A program made the translations under genes and the position numbers. Shown here in pieces: positions 24,301 to 37,900 of a DNA stretch of 60,000 nt. Under the pieces are notes generated by a model. It searched no databases. It had not been told where the DNA came from and saw only the letters and a list, made by a program, of their open reading frames with translations. The DNA is from Owenia fusiformis. Taxonomy: Eukaryota; Annelida; Polychaeta; Sabellida; Oweniidae. Position 1 is the stretch's first letter; every line of letters begins with the position of its first letter. Location of the stretch: contig CAIIXF020000011.1 of the NCBI GenBank assembly GCA_903813345.2, forward strand, positions 27,522,166-27,582,165. The letters are read 5' to 3'.

Positions 24301-24773
24301 GGGTGAGACTTGAGATAATGTATGCGGCGCCAGTCAAAATTGAAACTTCTGATTGGGTTCGAAGCCGAGATGCCCGGATATGTCCCAGCAAAAGCCGGAA
24401 TTCACGTGATTTTTCACGAAGAAGGGGCGGAGTTTAAGCGAGATTCATCGAGACTTCTTCGTGTCAATCGTGTCAATCCCTGCATTGCTTATTGTTAACT
24501 CCACCTTTTTGCCCATATATGGAGATGGAGATGCCACTTGCGAGCGTGAACAGTTCAGTCTAGAAATAGAAATTTCTTAAGCGATGTCTTTCTTCAATTT
24601 TTCTACACGATATCTCGATAAATAGTGGACATATTTGTACCATTCTTTCGTCAAAATGAGGGTATCGCTGGAATACATATTTCCAATCTGTTGGTCAATA
24701 GATTTATTCATTGATACTGGCAGGAATTAGATCGTAATAAACATGCTAAAATTGTAAAACTTGTTTAATGAAG
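24301..24773 (+). mobile_element. 473-bp insertion, SINE-like candidate
   Basis: It interrupts the endonuclease of retrotransposon 3. AAAAATATT (24292-24300) and AAAAATAATT (24774-24783) flank it, and joining the flanks restores the host coding sequence (Asn-Tyr-Phe-Tyr-Val). There are no terminal inverted repeats. GGTTCGAAGCC at 24356-24366 fits an RNA polymerase III B box about 55 bases from the start, but I see no good A box. Insertion is well supported; the SINE identity is tentative. Confidence 0.5.
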
Positions 24774-25362
24774 AAAAATAATTACGCGTTTCAGTGGCAT
24801 TCTGGCTCGGTGATCTATAGCATGAGCCAATAAGAATTCTTTTATGGTTCACAATGATAGTCAAAAGAAGGGCATCAATCCCATTTAAATTAAGATCACC
24901 AGGTTTAAATGCCTTGGTCACTATACTGTTATGAGTATATAGCACCAGACCCCTACCAAGTACCCTAGAAGATGTATTGTAATTATTTAAGTCAAAGTCA
25001 CCAGAATCCATCCTTATTTTTGAGATACCGGCCTCACAGAGGCCGACAACACTTGGGTTAATTTCATTTACCCTGAGTTTTAAGGATTCAAATCTTAGGC
25101 CGTTATTGGCTGTCAAGCTATTAATGTTTGAGAACAGAAATGTCAAATTATTTTGTCCTGGATTGGGATGAACATCCCCTGCTATGAGGAGTAACAGCAT
25201 ATTCATATTTGGAATAAAGGTTACAATACACAATCCAGGTATCAAAAGGGATGTTAAAAGGATTTTGGTAATCAGAATAATAGAATAGGTACTTATCATC
25301 GATTTAACGTGGGACCTAGTAAGGTAGACAGTCACAAGCAGGGCAATAATGCAAGTTGTCAT
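24774..25362 (-). pseudogene. Retrotransposon 3: N-terminus with 2A-like motif and start of endonuclease
   Basis: The Met at 25362 opens about 65 residues with several hydrophobic stretches (TTCIIALLVTVYL; LLTSLLIPGLCIVTFI; MLLLLIAG), leading into GDVHPNPGQ at 25179-25153. That resembles the 2A-like ribosome-skipping motif (consensus DxExNPGP) that some CR1-type retrotransposons carry just before the endonuclease. The endonuclease begins right after it (LTFLFSNINSL) and runs to NYF, where the 473-bp insertion interrupts it. The final Pro is Gln and the Glu is His, so skipping activity is doubtful. Confidence 0.7.
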
Positions 25363-25408
25363 GAAGCCTATAAGATAGAAGAAGAGTAAAAACCATTTAT
25401 TGGCTAAA

Positions 25409-25416
25409 TATAAAAG
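25409..25416 (+). promoter_or_regulatory. Possible TATA box of transporter gene
   Basis: TATAAAAG lies 267 bases before the ATG of exon 1, with ATTGGCT (an inverted CCAAT-like word) at 25399-25405. It sits within 60 bases of the 5' end of retrotransposon 3, so the element may have moved into the promoter region or supply it. Position only; no direct support. Confidence 0.25.
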
Positions 25417-25682
25417 AAAGCATTCACAGGATTTGGACAGATTTATCCTATTTTGCCAGGTGTATATTTGAACGATTAAACTATATTTTCAAACTTCACA
25501 CGAAGCCTTTAATGTACAATACTGGCAGATGGTCTTCACGCAGCAGATATCATTAGTTAATATTTTACACAAACGTGTATGTTACAAAAACTATGCCAAT
25601 AGGTTCATACTGGTGCAAGGAGTCTGGACTCAATGTAAAACTGCTAAAAATACAGCCTAAGCGCCGGTAATAATATTACAAT

Positions 25683-25943
25683 ATGTCATGCGAAATTAAA
25701 CCAAAAACATTTGACGCAAAGTATATCAATATTGCTGATGTTGATAGCCCTAAAGAGGACGATGATAGAGATATTCACGATGGTGACATTAATGGATGTG
25801 TTACTCCGTTGACTGATCATGCCAGTCAAATAGATGAAATTAAAGGTGAAGATGACCAGGTCAGTAAGGCATCTTCAGAGAAGAAAGTGTTTCGATATAA
25901 ACTTATGAAGACGATCCTCTTAATAGTGACATATATCGTCAAC
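25683..25943 (+). CDS. MFSD4-like transporter exon 1
   Basis: The ATG opens 87 codons: MSCEIKPKTFDAKYINIAD, an acidic stretch rich in Asp/Glu, a basic KKVFRYKLMK anchor and the first half of TM1 (TILLIVTYIVN). It ends in phase 0 at AAC followed by GTGAGT. The assignment rests on the phase match and on the continuous TM1 formed when joined to GLVLTIKYPTF of exon 2 at 39676. An extra small exon between them cannot be excluded. The ATG context (CAATATG) is weak but there is no other in-frame Met nearby. Confidence 0.7.
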
Positions 25944-28900
25944 GTGAGTATTTCTTTATTTTCGTAATCTTATCATTTATTTTAAGTGGAAAAAGACTCT
26001 CTTATTTCCCAATATATGCACTGCAATGTATGCAATGCAAAGTATTTCCTGATGAAAACGCGAGAAATAAAAAGATATTAGGGGTTCTGTTCTGTTCACT
26101 TAAAGTAGCGAAATCAATCAATGATAACACAGGAGTCATATTTCGTATAAAATAAATCAAACGTTATATGATACTCCTTTTGTATGCAATTGCGGTGTCC
26201 TTGATTGTGACATGTTTTGTTAATAATTTATGATAAATAAATAACATATCCTTTGGAATATTTACCAAGACCGCCTCCCTTGCAATTTTCATCAATAAAA
26301 AGATACTGTGTTTGGCTCACTATGTAGCATCATTACTTCTTGTTGTATATATTCGAAAAACAGTTAAGATCTCCACTTTTAACCCAAACCGTTTATGTAA
26401 CTTAAGTGAGGAATTAAATCGACGATTCTGTTGTCTTCTGAGCTATTTTTTCGCAAACATGTACATTTTCTAAAACATATGATGCTGATATACGTTTGTG
26501 AGAAAAAACGTCCCTGGGATTCTGCCTACAACGCGGAAATAAGGAAAAAAGAAAAATCGTACCTTCGACGTTCCGACATTTTGTTTCCAAATCGACCCGT
26601 TTCGGTAGCCAGAGTAATCGAGCGGATCACCAGTGAATTGAATATACACTGTTATTCCTGATGCTAAGTTGCATAAAGGGAGGCTTGAAAACAATAGAGT
26701 GGATCTAACCCATAATCCAAATGTGAATTCACAAATTTTAAAGAGAGAATCAGATCTAGCGAGCAACCCAACAAAAAAAATTTCAATTTCAGAATATTTC
26801 TGGCTCGTGCTAGGCCGGGATGAAGAGAAGGACGCAGGCCTCCATTTTTGATTCGGAAAGAGGTAGGTGTAATTTTACTCGGTAGCCTGTGTTCCCAGTA
26901 TATTGGGGAACATTCAATTCTTATAAAATGACAGCTATCCATCTACTTGTAATGTGGGGCTAAGCACAGATATTTTTTTCTTTTTTCAGGAAATACACGA
27001 ATCGAGCTATATTTCTTTTTATTTACCATTTCATTGACAAGATATTCAATTTTCTCGTGTATGAACTAACAATACAGCCTCCAATCTGCAAATTTTAGAT
27101 TAGAAATGATCGATAAAAGAAAAATGACGAAATTTTAGAAAGCCTGGACGCAAGCCTGTTAATGCCAGATGGCTTGCGACCAGTACATTTTCATTTCGTC
27201 CGGTATTTCTTTAAATTTCGTCATTTTTCTATTTTCGATCATTTCAAAGCTAAAATTTGCCGACTGGAAGCTGTACGTATTCTTATTCCATACACAAGAA
27301 AATTACATATCTTGTCAATGTAATGTAAATAAAAGATATTTGACTCGATTTGTGTATTTCCTGGGACAAAATCAAAGTATTTCCTTGCTTAACCCCACAT
27401 TACGAAAAATCTAGATGAATGACTGTCATTTTATAAGAATTGTGTGTTCCTCGATGTATACTGGGAATCTGATGAGCCTGTTTCTAGATAAGGAAACACT
27501 GTAAAACGATCACAGACTACCGAATAAAATCACACCTACCTCTCTCTGGATCAAAAATGGAGGTCTGCGTCCAGTATTGTATTGTATTGTATTTTGTTTA
27601 CCACCAATGAAGGTGAGCAATACCTCTTGGGCATATCCCGTATATATACGGTCGAAATCTATGTAATTAACCTGGAAGATAGACCAAGAAACCACTCCTT
27701 GAAGTAGCCCTGTTTTCGTATGTGCAGTTTTACATAGACATACAAGTACACAGCCTTTTGTACGAGTTGCGGACCACTCAGTCAAACACCCTGAAGTAAT
27801 GTTAAGCATTTTTACTAGTTTTTATCAAACAATCCTTGATAATTGATGAAATGGTGACACTTTAACGTGGATATCAACATATTATGGTAAAATACACAAA
27901 CAGATATAAAATACTACCTGCTTCAATAATTATCGGGTATTATTATCATGAACATTAGTAAAAAAAAATCTAGACATATGGATCGACCTTAAAAGAAAGC
28001 AAGTATTGTGAGGAAAATGTGACAAATGAAGGTTTTCAATCATCCTTATTTTATTGGCTTGACACATTTGGATTTAGACCACACAGCAAAAAAAATGAAT
28101 CAAATCCCCGAATCCTGAAGGCAGGATTCAAGCAGGATTCATATGCACATATGAATCCTGTATGAATCCTGCCTCCAGGATTCGTGCAGGATTCGCTGTT
28201 TAAGTAGTTAACAAATGAATCCTGTAGCCAGGATTCGTGCAGGATTCATATGGCAGGTAGTTTACAAATGAATCCAACCTTCAGGATTCGTGCAGGATTT
28301 ATATGGAAGGTAGTTTACAAATGAATCCAACCTTCAGGATTCGTGCAGGATTCATATGGAAGGTAGTTTACAAATGAATCCAACCTTCAGGATTCGTGCA
28401 GGATTCATATGGAAGGTAGTTTACAAATGAATCCAACCTTCAGGATTCGTGCAGGATTCATATGGAAAGTAGTTTACAAATGAATCCAACCTTCAGGATT
28501 CGTGCAGGATTCATATGGAAGGTAGTTTACAAATGAATCCAACCTTCAGGATTCGTGCAGGATTCATATGGAAGGTAGTTTACAAATGAATCCAACCTTC
28601 AGGATTCGTGCAGGATTCATATGGAAGGTAGTTTACAAATGAATCCAACCTTCAGGATTCGTGCAGGATTCATATGGAAGGTAGTTTACAAATGAATCCA
28701 ACTTTCAGGATTCGTGCATGATTCATATGGAAGGTACTTTACAAATGAATCCTGCAGGATTCATATGCAAGGTAGTTTACAAATGAATCCAGCATTCAGG
28801 ATTCGTGCAGGATTCGTATGAAAAATGAATCATGTAATCACGGAAATTTTTGAAAAGTGCCCCCCCCCCCCCCTCCCCCTTGGATAATACTTGCTGTATG

Positions 28901-31900
28901 TTTGTTTAGCGAACCTTCCTCCAGGCTACGGGCTTGAAGCACAATTTATTCCAGCGGTTTACACAATTCATGTACTAAATATAATTATTAATCACCCTCT
29001 CCCCAATGGTGATAGTGACCCGTATCATGTCCGATTATACCATTCATTTTTAATGTAACATAAATCAAACTAGAATATAAATGAGAATATACCCATTCGA
29101 AACATGGTAGTGTATTATACGGTTTGGAAATTTCAAAAGACTAAAAGGGTCTTAAAGATATATTTGATCAAGCCAATATTAAGATTAATTTATTGTGAGC
29201 ATTTTTGTAATTTTCGAAAAATTGTATGTCCACATAATTAAAGTGGTTAATTCGAAGTAACAAGAAAAAGAAGTGATTACAGTTAATGTTTAGAAATTGT
29301 TTTATGAAATACAGCCTTTGCTTCTGCATAGTCACATTTAGGCCTTATTAGTTTATTATATTGCCGAAGAGATCTGTGAAGAAGTGTCTCAAGAGCCAAA
29401 AAGAAGACAGTTTTTTAACAGAGTTTGTCCTACCCCCTTGCCAATGCCTAAGTTCGCCCCGTGAACCACCTTGATAATGTCCTCTCCCGGGTCCCCTTGT
29501 CACCCCCCCCCCCCTCCAAATCCACTAATTGTTTTAAACCATGCTGAATATATTAACATTACCATATAGTCAAAACTGGCGTCCGTTTGAGCTTCTAACA
29601 CTGGTATGAAGGATGTAACAAATATACAATGTATCTAGAATGGTATATTGCACTTTTTTCTAATGTTGATGTCCAAAAAACATAGTTTTTGTTTATCAAA
29701 ACATTCCGGTGACACAATAACGAATATACACATTGTAACATAGATAAGAGAAACGGGGAAAATTACAACCCCTTTGATCAAATTTTAAGATTTAATCTCC
29801 AACTGAGGGGCAATCAAAGAGTTGATACACATAATTAGCAATCTGAAAGTTAATTACCACTGTAGTTTAGATTCCCAGGTTCAAATGTTAAAGTTTTGAA
29901 TTGCCTTTGTTGTAACATCTTATTTCAAAAGAATGGATTTTGAGAATATGGTTGTATGGATGTATTCATATCAAACATTATAGTTTACAGTGTATTATAA
30001 TTCCTTCAATAAATCCAACATATTTACCTGATTTTAGATTTCATATTGGACTTTCTGCATAATGATAAAACGTTGATGATATAGTTTTCAATAGAACCCC
30101 CGGGCCGGAGCCAACATGACTTTTAGTCGGGGGGGAGTGTAATCAAGACAAGTGAGGCAAAAAGATTTGTTTTGAATTTTTACAAAAATTATGCAATTAA
30201 AATTCCCAAGACTTTATTAATTATTATATGTGCAAATGTGAAAATGAGCTTGCTTGTAGAAATTGCATTGTATGCAAACCTTCCCCCGACAGACCCGGTC
30301 ATGTTTATGTATTTTGAATGATGTCTACCCCTTGATGCATGCATCTGTTAAGAAGTGGAGTTAAGAATATTGGTACGGAGGCCATGCTGAAGAGAAATGT
30401 CTTAAAGATTGTTTTAACACATAGGCGTAACCAGGGGGTGCGATGAGTAAATGGCAGGATGACCACACCCCCCCCCCCCCATATCCAATAAAAAATATAT
30501 ACATGAAATAGAAGAAGAAAAGAGCTTTAAATGCCTTATATTTGAAACTTCTAGTTAAATTTTGAAGGAAGTTGCAAATTAGAGATAAAGCTTAATTTTT
30601 GGCTTGTTTATGCCACAATCGCACCCCCCCCCCCCCCCCCGACTGAATACCGAAAACATTTTGACGATCGCAATCCCCCTGACTGAAAGCTGGCGACGCA
30701 CATGTAACATTTATTCAATTGATATAGCTAGAAATTACTAGAATACTGTACATGACTGTTTTGGCATTTTCAAATAATGTTTTTGTTTCTTTATTTTTGA
30801 TTTGTCATTTTCAGCGTTTGATGGTTGGTGTTCTGCTAGGAATGGATTAAACCAGGGTTTAATTTTGCAAATGAATCTCGAAACAGGCACTGATTGTATA
30901 AAGGCACAATAACCAGTTTATTTTACAACAAAGGTATATTCATTGGGAGGGTTTAATTAATTTTCAATTTTCAAGGGATTATTCTTTAAGAGCTTTAATT
31001 TTAAAATCCAATTAACCTGAACTTGTGATTAAACTAATGATCGAAGGATGGCTTTTTGCATCATTGTTAAATCGGGGAATTATTATGCAGCAACTTTGAA
31101 ACATTCACCCACAAAGGCGTGATTTCCATTTAATATGTTAACCATGCAGGTTATTTATTGAGAGTGATTCAATTTTGGTTTTATACCATGACACGCTTCT
31201 TCCGAATACCGTGTTAAGTTAGAAAGGTAGTTTAAGGTTTATTTGATAAAAAAAACAAGCGATTATCTCTAAGACTTATTTGTTTGATAATACTCATGTT
31301 TAACTTGGATTTATTATAAAACATTTGATTCTGGTTTTATAAGGAATTTGAGTTTGATTTGTTCATGATTTGTTAGACTTTGACTTACAGTCAATTGATA
31401 TTGTTTTTCTAGATATTTCATTGATCAAAGATGTCAAATCATTGGAACCAAAAGTATAATCTTATGACCGTTTAAAACGCTTTTACAATATTCAAATGCT
31501 CAAGATTAATAATTTTCCTTGTTTTAAACAATTCATATGTCCCCTTGTGCCAAGATTTTATTTTTGTTGCCATTTGAAATTAGATCATTTGTATATTCCA
31601 AATTTCCGTTCTTTCAAATAAAAAGTCAGACGATAGCTTGGCTGTAGTAAAAGGTTATAATGAAAACACGCGCTACGCGCCAACGCGCTAGCGCACTAAC
31701 GCACTGTTCAGAATGATCGTTCCCACAGGCCCGGGAACATGTATAAAAATCGAGTGAGTGAAGAGATTAGGTGACTCATCAGAAAGCAGAAGTATGAAGA
31801 AGCCCAATGTTTGATCGTTAACTGTGCAAAGATTATCGATTGTCAGTGTGTTTTATCTGATTTAAAAGGAAGATAGAAAGTAGCACCTTACAAGATGAAT

Positions 31901-34900
31901 GGTCGCAGATATGCGAATATGCTCCCTATTTCATTGCATTATTTGGGTCCATCCATCGGCGAGAAAAATCCCGTTTCGAAATCTGAGCCGGGGGCCCGAC
32001 TACTTGACTAATGACTTAATATAATGTTTATTTGTCGCATGTTACCTCTTAATATCAAGTCATGGATGTTTTATATATCTTTACTCTTTGTATTTGAAGT
32101 TATATCTCACATGACTTACCAAACGGTGGGATAATTCAGGCGTTGCATTTATATTTTTCCATTTTTCTTTTCGTGCCCGGTTACTCTCTTTCGCTTTCAT
32201 TGGGGGGGGGGTGTATAGGGTTATCGTATAAGAGGAGGGTGAAAATCTATTGTGTATGGCCGCATAAGAGGGGGCAACATTTATCGTATATGGCATCGTA
32301 TAAGTTAAATAAACATATGTTTTAAAAGAATTAAAGAAGCCTATTATGAAATTTAAAGGCAGTTTGAACGAATACTGCAGATCCAGCTTATCCCCATAAA
32401 TTTGGGATTTCAATACACAAGTAGTTGTGGGGGCTTGCCCGTAGCCAGCTTTTTTCCAGGGGAAGCTTTTTCACAATTTTGGCTAATAATCATGAAAAAA
32501 ATTCTCAGAATGGTGAAAAACTGCATGATCTTGAAAGAATCTCTGGCCAGAGGGGGAGCTCCACTCCCCCAGCTCCCCCTCTGGCTACGGGCCTGGTTGT
32601 GGGGGTGATTTGAAAAATCAGTCCCACATTTATGGGGGTAATCCAGATCTCTATATAGTAGTCTCTATATGCCATATGCCAGGACAGTAACCAGGATTTC
32701 CCGGGGGGGGGTCACTTTTTCAAAAATTCCAAAGTCACCCTCCGAACCCCCCTGGCTTCGGGGCTGTGTACTGCCTATTTGCCGTATGATTATACATTTG
32801 GTACTACGTGGATTCTTGCATTATGTTATTTCCTTCTGAATATTATCCAAACTTTTCTCAACGGTAATTTCAAAATTATCGTACAGATATATTATTTACC
32901 CGACCTTTTTGTAAAATATAGTACTATAGGGAGTAGGTGCATTCATGCACCCTCTGGGTCTCTGAGGATCGTGTTGGTTCACCGTCTATATAGGGAGATG
33001 TGAAAAATATTGCATACACTGTATGTTATACATGTAAAAGGGGTGAAAAATGCTGTAAATGGTATAAGACTGAGGGGCTTGTGAAAAATAGTGTATTTGG
33101 ATTTCCAAGACCCCTATGAACCCCCCTTTCATGTTTGCTTTCGTTTTTCTAAATTTGATTTTAGATTTTAAAAGTTTTGAATTACGTCAGTCCCAGTGAA
33201 TTGTATTACCTATTTTACCTATATTGTTGAAAACAGGATTGTATTTCATTTGGAATTAAAGTTTTAAATAAGAGACGATTTAAAAAGTAATGTAAACCCG
33301 ACCAGCGTGTTTTATCATTGTCCGGTAATTGGCCGTAAATATTTATTAATGCTAAGTTACTCATGTTCTTTCAGGTCAAATACAGAGAAAAGTACACATT
33401 CATTTAGTTTTGGAATTATTTCCTAAATTGAAGTTGAATTCTGTTTTTTAACGGTGTGAAGAACATCTTAATTGGTCTTATATTTTTAGAGAAATCGTAA
33501 CTTGAAAAGTGTAATTTTCGAGAGGCTTTGTTTATTTCCTGCGGCCGCAAAGTTCACATCAAAGTCTGATTGACAGGTTAGCGGTGATTTATACAGTCTT
33601 TGAAGTGTCAATGTTTTGACAAGTTCCCAGGTAGTCATAACCCTAATTATACATGTCCCTGGGCCAAGGGTATAGACCAATCATAAACATGCGCTTAAAA
33701 CATGCGCACACATCGTGGGGGAAGGATCATTTTCTATTAGCGCATTGGCGCGTGGCGCGTTAGCGCGTAGCGCATGTTTTCATTATAACCCAAGCAACAA
33801 ACTGGAGACATAGAAAATATAGAGTAAGGGGATGACTACACGGGACAGTTTTCCCTCTCTGTAACAGACCTTTAATACAGACTTGTTTCATACCACACTA
33901 CAAGGTTTATTCAAACCAAATAATTATATTTTCAAAATTCTGCCAAGATATATAACTACATGTATGTAGACGTCCTCGGTCCTCGGAGTACGCGGTGACG
34001 TAATGCTTTACATTTCAGGTCTAAGGCCTACATGTACTGTACAGTGTTGTATCTGAGATAAAAGCCATATAAAGGATATAAATTACATTTTGGATTGACT
34101 GTTAAGTACATTTAATCATTTTAAATTACATAAACACGAATCTACCTTTAACTTTTTAAATTACATTGAAATAATATGATAGATCCCACCGATGTATTTT
34201 ATTTATCCCATACTTGGACTTTTGACGATTTGGAACGCGTTCAGTTCTTGATATAATGAGCTATAATTTGGTGTATCCTACGTTCAGAGTCGAGTTATAA
34301 ACTACCAAGCTCTCTTTTAAGATGTGAAGTCGAACGAATGCAAATGGTAGATTTGGTGATCTAGGAGAGTCCAAAATTGAGGATTTTGATCTTTCATCCC
34401 AGCTAATATTCCATCTAATCGGGGTCATAACATCATGGAGAAACAGAAAGATGCTATGATCAGAGTGGGGTCATAAAACTGTTGTACATGTGCCGGTGCT
34501 AATATCTGCTGTTAAATGCAATACATGTCTATTACATGTATGTCATGTATTGACATTAGGTAAATTATTACATGATAACTTTCACACTTATTGACAGTTG
34601 TAACTCTTCTCATCTGATGTGCTCAGATCACAAAACATGCCTCATAATATCAGACCATGTTTCAGGTGAAACAGGAAGATGTTATGAGTGAAAAGTGTAT
34701 ACCTGTAATTAGCGGGGTGTAGATGGGAGGCACTGTGACATCCACAACAGTCCAATAGTAAAAAATAACTATAGTCCATTTGTCACCCCTATACATACTA
34801 TAGTGAACCTATGAATTGTTAAAAACACGATGTCTTATGGTTAATTTATAATAACAAGGGTTTTCTGAAGTGATTTAACTGGGTTGGACAAAAAGTTAGT

Positions 34901-37900
34901 TTGGGGAAAAAAGTATATCGGCTGATTAGGGAGGGGTGCATTTGGCGTTGATTATTGACTTAGCTTCGGGATACCACCATGTACCTGGTATGTTACCATG
35001 GTGATAGATACAAAAAAATTCCCAAACGTTAATTTTTTCCACAGGAAAACATCATGTTTTTAAATATTCATACGTTAAGAAAATGACAAATGGACTACTA
35101 TGTCCATATAGAATTTTAAAAAATCTCAGTTCAACGTTACTCTATTCATGGAAGCGTCGAGTCATGAAAGAACACTGCTGATTGATATACTATTTTCTAA
35201 ATAAAACATAGATTAATGAGTCTTGGTTACAAAATATGCTGTGCCTTTTATTAAAATAACCAATACATAACACGGAATTGTTATCATATCAGAATTCTAT
35301 ATATTCCGGGGATTTCTTTGCCAATTCCTTTGCGAATGTAACAATGTCTTTCCAAATAAATCATGCCAGGTTGCAGGTTGAGAATAAACACCAAAAGCTA
35401 GATAGTCAAATGCGTATACTATTATCTGTAACACACACGTATTCTACATAGTTTGACATACATAAATAAGAGACTAGGAAAAACATTTTAATCTGAATAT
35501 CTGCAAAGAGTAATCATATACTAGGTATCGTCTATAACAAAATCATCGCATGTTCAAACCCGCCAAAAGTGGGACACGAGGCATTATCTAAAAGGCCCAA
35601 GAGACACGTTCCCTTGAAAAGTCATTACATGTACATAGGCCATGGACATTCAATAGATGCATAGGCGTAGCTAGGGGGGAGCGGTGTGCGATCGCCAATA
35701 ACCAATAAAAATAGAACCATGAGATAGAGGAAGAAAATAGCACCACAGACTGAAAGCTTGCTACTCCCCTGCCTATACAGTGTATTAATCAATTTACATT
35801 ATTCGCTACTTCTAGGATCTAACTCGGGGTACATAATAAGCGCCCATATATGAACGAAGTTAAAATTCCGAGGAATTGTATGTATGGCAAATGAAAATTT
35901 CCACTAGGGACGGTTGATAATCGATCTTAACTTCTACCTTATTTTTTTAATTGGATGATAGATCATCATTTTCGGGTAAAAGTCATAAAAAATCGTGAAA
36001 TGTAAAAAAAGAAATGAGAAAGTCTAGGAACTACGGTATATGTACTGAACTTTAAAACCACTGGAAAATTATAAGGTCAAAAGAGCTTTGAATCAAGGTA
36101 CCAAAACACTCGATCATTAATCTAAAAACAGATTCCTTCTTTCTGATTACACATCATATTTATCAACACTGATGATTACATGTAAGAGATTAAATCCTAA
36201 TTCTATTGATCAGCTTATTTGATGGGATCATTATTTTTGAAACTCTCTGATCTAACTAAATGCATGTAGTTCATAGCCTGGAGTTCATACATGTAATTAC
36301 ATACATGTAGTTATATAGCTTGGCAGAATTTTGAAATATAATTGTTTTATAGAATTGAACAGATTACAGATTTGGTTAGAATGAATTACCCAAACGTGGG
36401 CATTGTCAAACTTTACCCCGATTTAACAATGATGCAAAAAGCCATCCTTTGATCATTAGTTTAATCACAAGTTCGTGTTATGTGGATTATAAAATAAAAG
36501 CTCTTAAAGAATAATCCATTGTCATTGAAAATGATACCGGGACCCTCATACTTCTCCCGGGATATTTCTCTTTAAACCAAACTCAATATTTGGAACAAAC
36601 TCTCTGATAAAACACATTATTCAACCGCCCCCCCCCCCAAAGAATATACTCTTTGTTGTAAAATAAAGGTAATTGTGCTTATACACAATTTAGCGCCTGT
36701 TTCGAGATTCCCTTGCAAAATTAAACCCTGATTCAATCTATACCTAGCAGAACACCAACCGCCAAACGCTGAAAAGGACACATCATACAGTGAAAGGAAA
36801 CAAAAGTATTATTTTCAAAATGCCAAAACAGTCATGTCTTCTTTTATTTTATAGCTGTATCAATGGAATACATGTTACAGGGGCGTAGCCAGCTTTCAGT
36901 CAAGGGGTGCGATCGTCAAAATAATTCGGTTTTCAGTGGGGGGGAGATTCAAGTACAAGGCATTCAAAGGTCCTTTCTTCTTCTTTCTTTATTGGTTATG
37001 GAGGGGGGTGCGATCATTCACCCATCGCACCCCCTGGCTACACCTATGTGTTATAACAAACGTTACACAATATCAACTATATTTAAGGAATAAAGACCGA
37101 GATTTTTAGTGTGTTTTTTTCAGATAAGCTAAGTTAGTTAAACGAAAGCATGTTATGATACCTTGCTATCTTCGAAACATTCATCAAATTAACGGAGAGA
37201 GATATAATGCTTTTTCATAAATATGTGGTGGTTTTTTTCTCTACCTAAGGCAAGACGAGACTCCTTGACCAACCTTAAATAACCAAAAATATAAGAACCA
37301 AGAATAAAATAGATGTGTGATAGTTACTGGGGTTGTCATCTCTTGTATTTGGTAGCTATTCATCAGGACTTAATGTTCTTCAAAAGGAACATCTGCAAGA
37401 GCGAAGGGCTCTTTCAGTCAACGTGCAAAAGTCACTTTGGAATATCTGGAGGAGAATACCTCTTGATTCAGTCCTGATGAATAGCCGCTCAATACACCAC
37501 TTATCAAAGATTGTAGCGGATTTAGTAAACATAATAAATGTGCTATTGATGATCAAATAAAATCATTTTCTAGGAAAAACGGCTAATATCGGACACATGA
37601 ACAATTTACCATCGCGATAGCCGCGCCCTTTGTCTTTATCCTTCCAAAGTCATCGCGATAGCCGCGCCCCCTTTGTTTTTATCCTTCCAAAGTTCTCGCA
37701 AACGGCAGATAAGAGGGGCTCTGGCATACCAGAATGACAATTTACCATTAATAATCAAACATCTCATAAAAAATTGGACGACTCATCCCTACACAACTCA
37801 TCCCTAGACAACTCATCCCTTGACAACTCATCCCCTGGACAACTATAATATAATGTCAATCTCTGTGAATATGAATCATGTACTCTGTAGGTCTTTACTC

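Larger units (their letters stand above)
21750..25362 (-). mobile_element. Near full-length degenerate CR1/Jockey-like retrotransposon
   Basis: Minus-strand coding can be followed from Met at 25362 through endonuclease, RT and Cys-His tail to a stop at 21940, with several frameshifts (near 23470, 23330, 23260 and 22375) and one 473-bp insertion. RT motif A is FLDVAAAFDRVPH, motif B GVPQGSILGP and motif C YADDTSLH. The 3' end is A-rich on - (21750-21775). A (CTTT)n tract lies at 22325-22360 where some C-terminal coding appears lost. The element ends about 300 bases upstream of exon 1 of the transporter gene, facing away from it. Confidence 0.85.

Noticed and set aside
24356-24366. tRNA gene suggested by GGTTCGAAGCC
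   Set aside because: No cloverleaf, acceptor pairing or A box around it; considered only as a possible SINE promoter element.
25683-25943. Independent small acidic gene
   Set aside because: The frame ends at a strong GT donor in mid-helix and joins in phase to the transporter, which explains it better.
28096-28830. Possible CRISPR-like array
   Set aside because: Units are contiguous with no unique spacers, and the setting is a eukaryotic intron.
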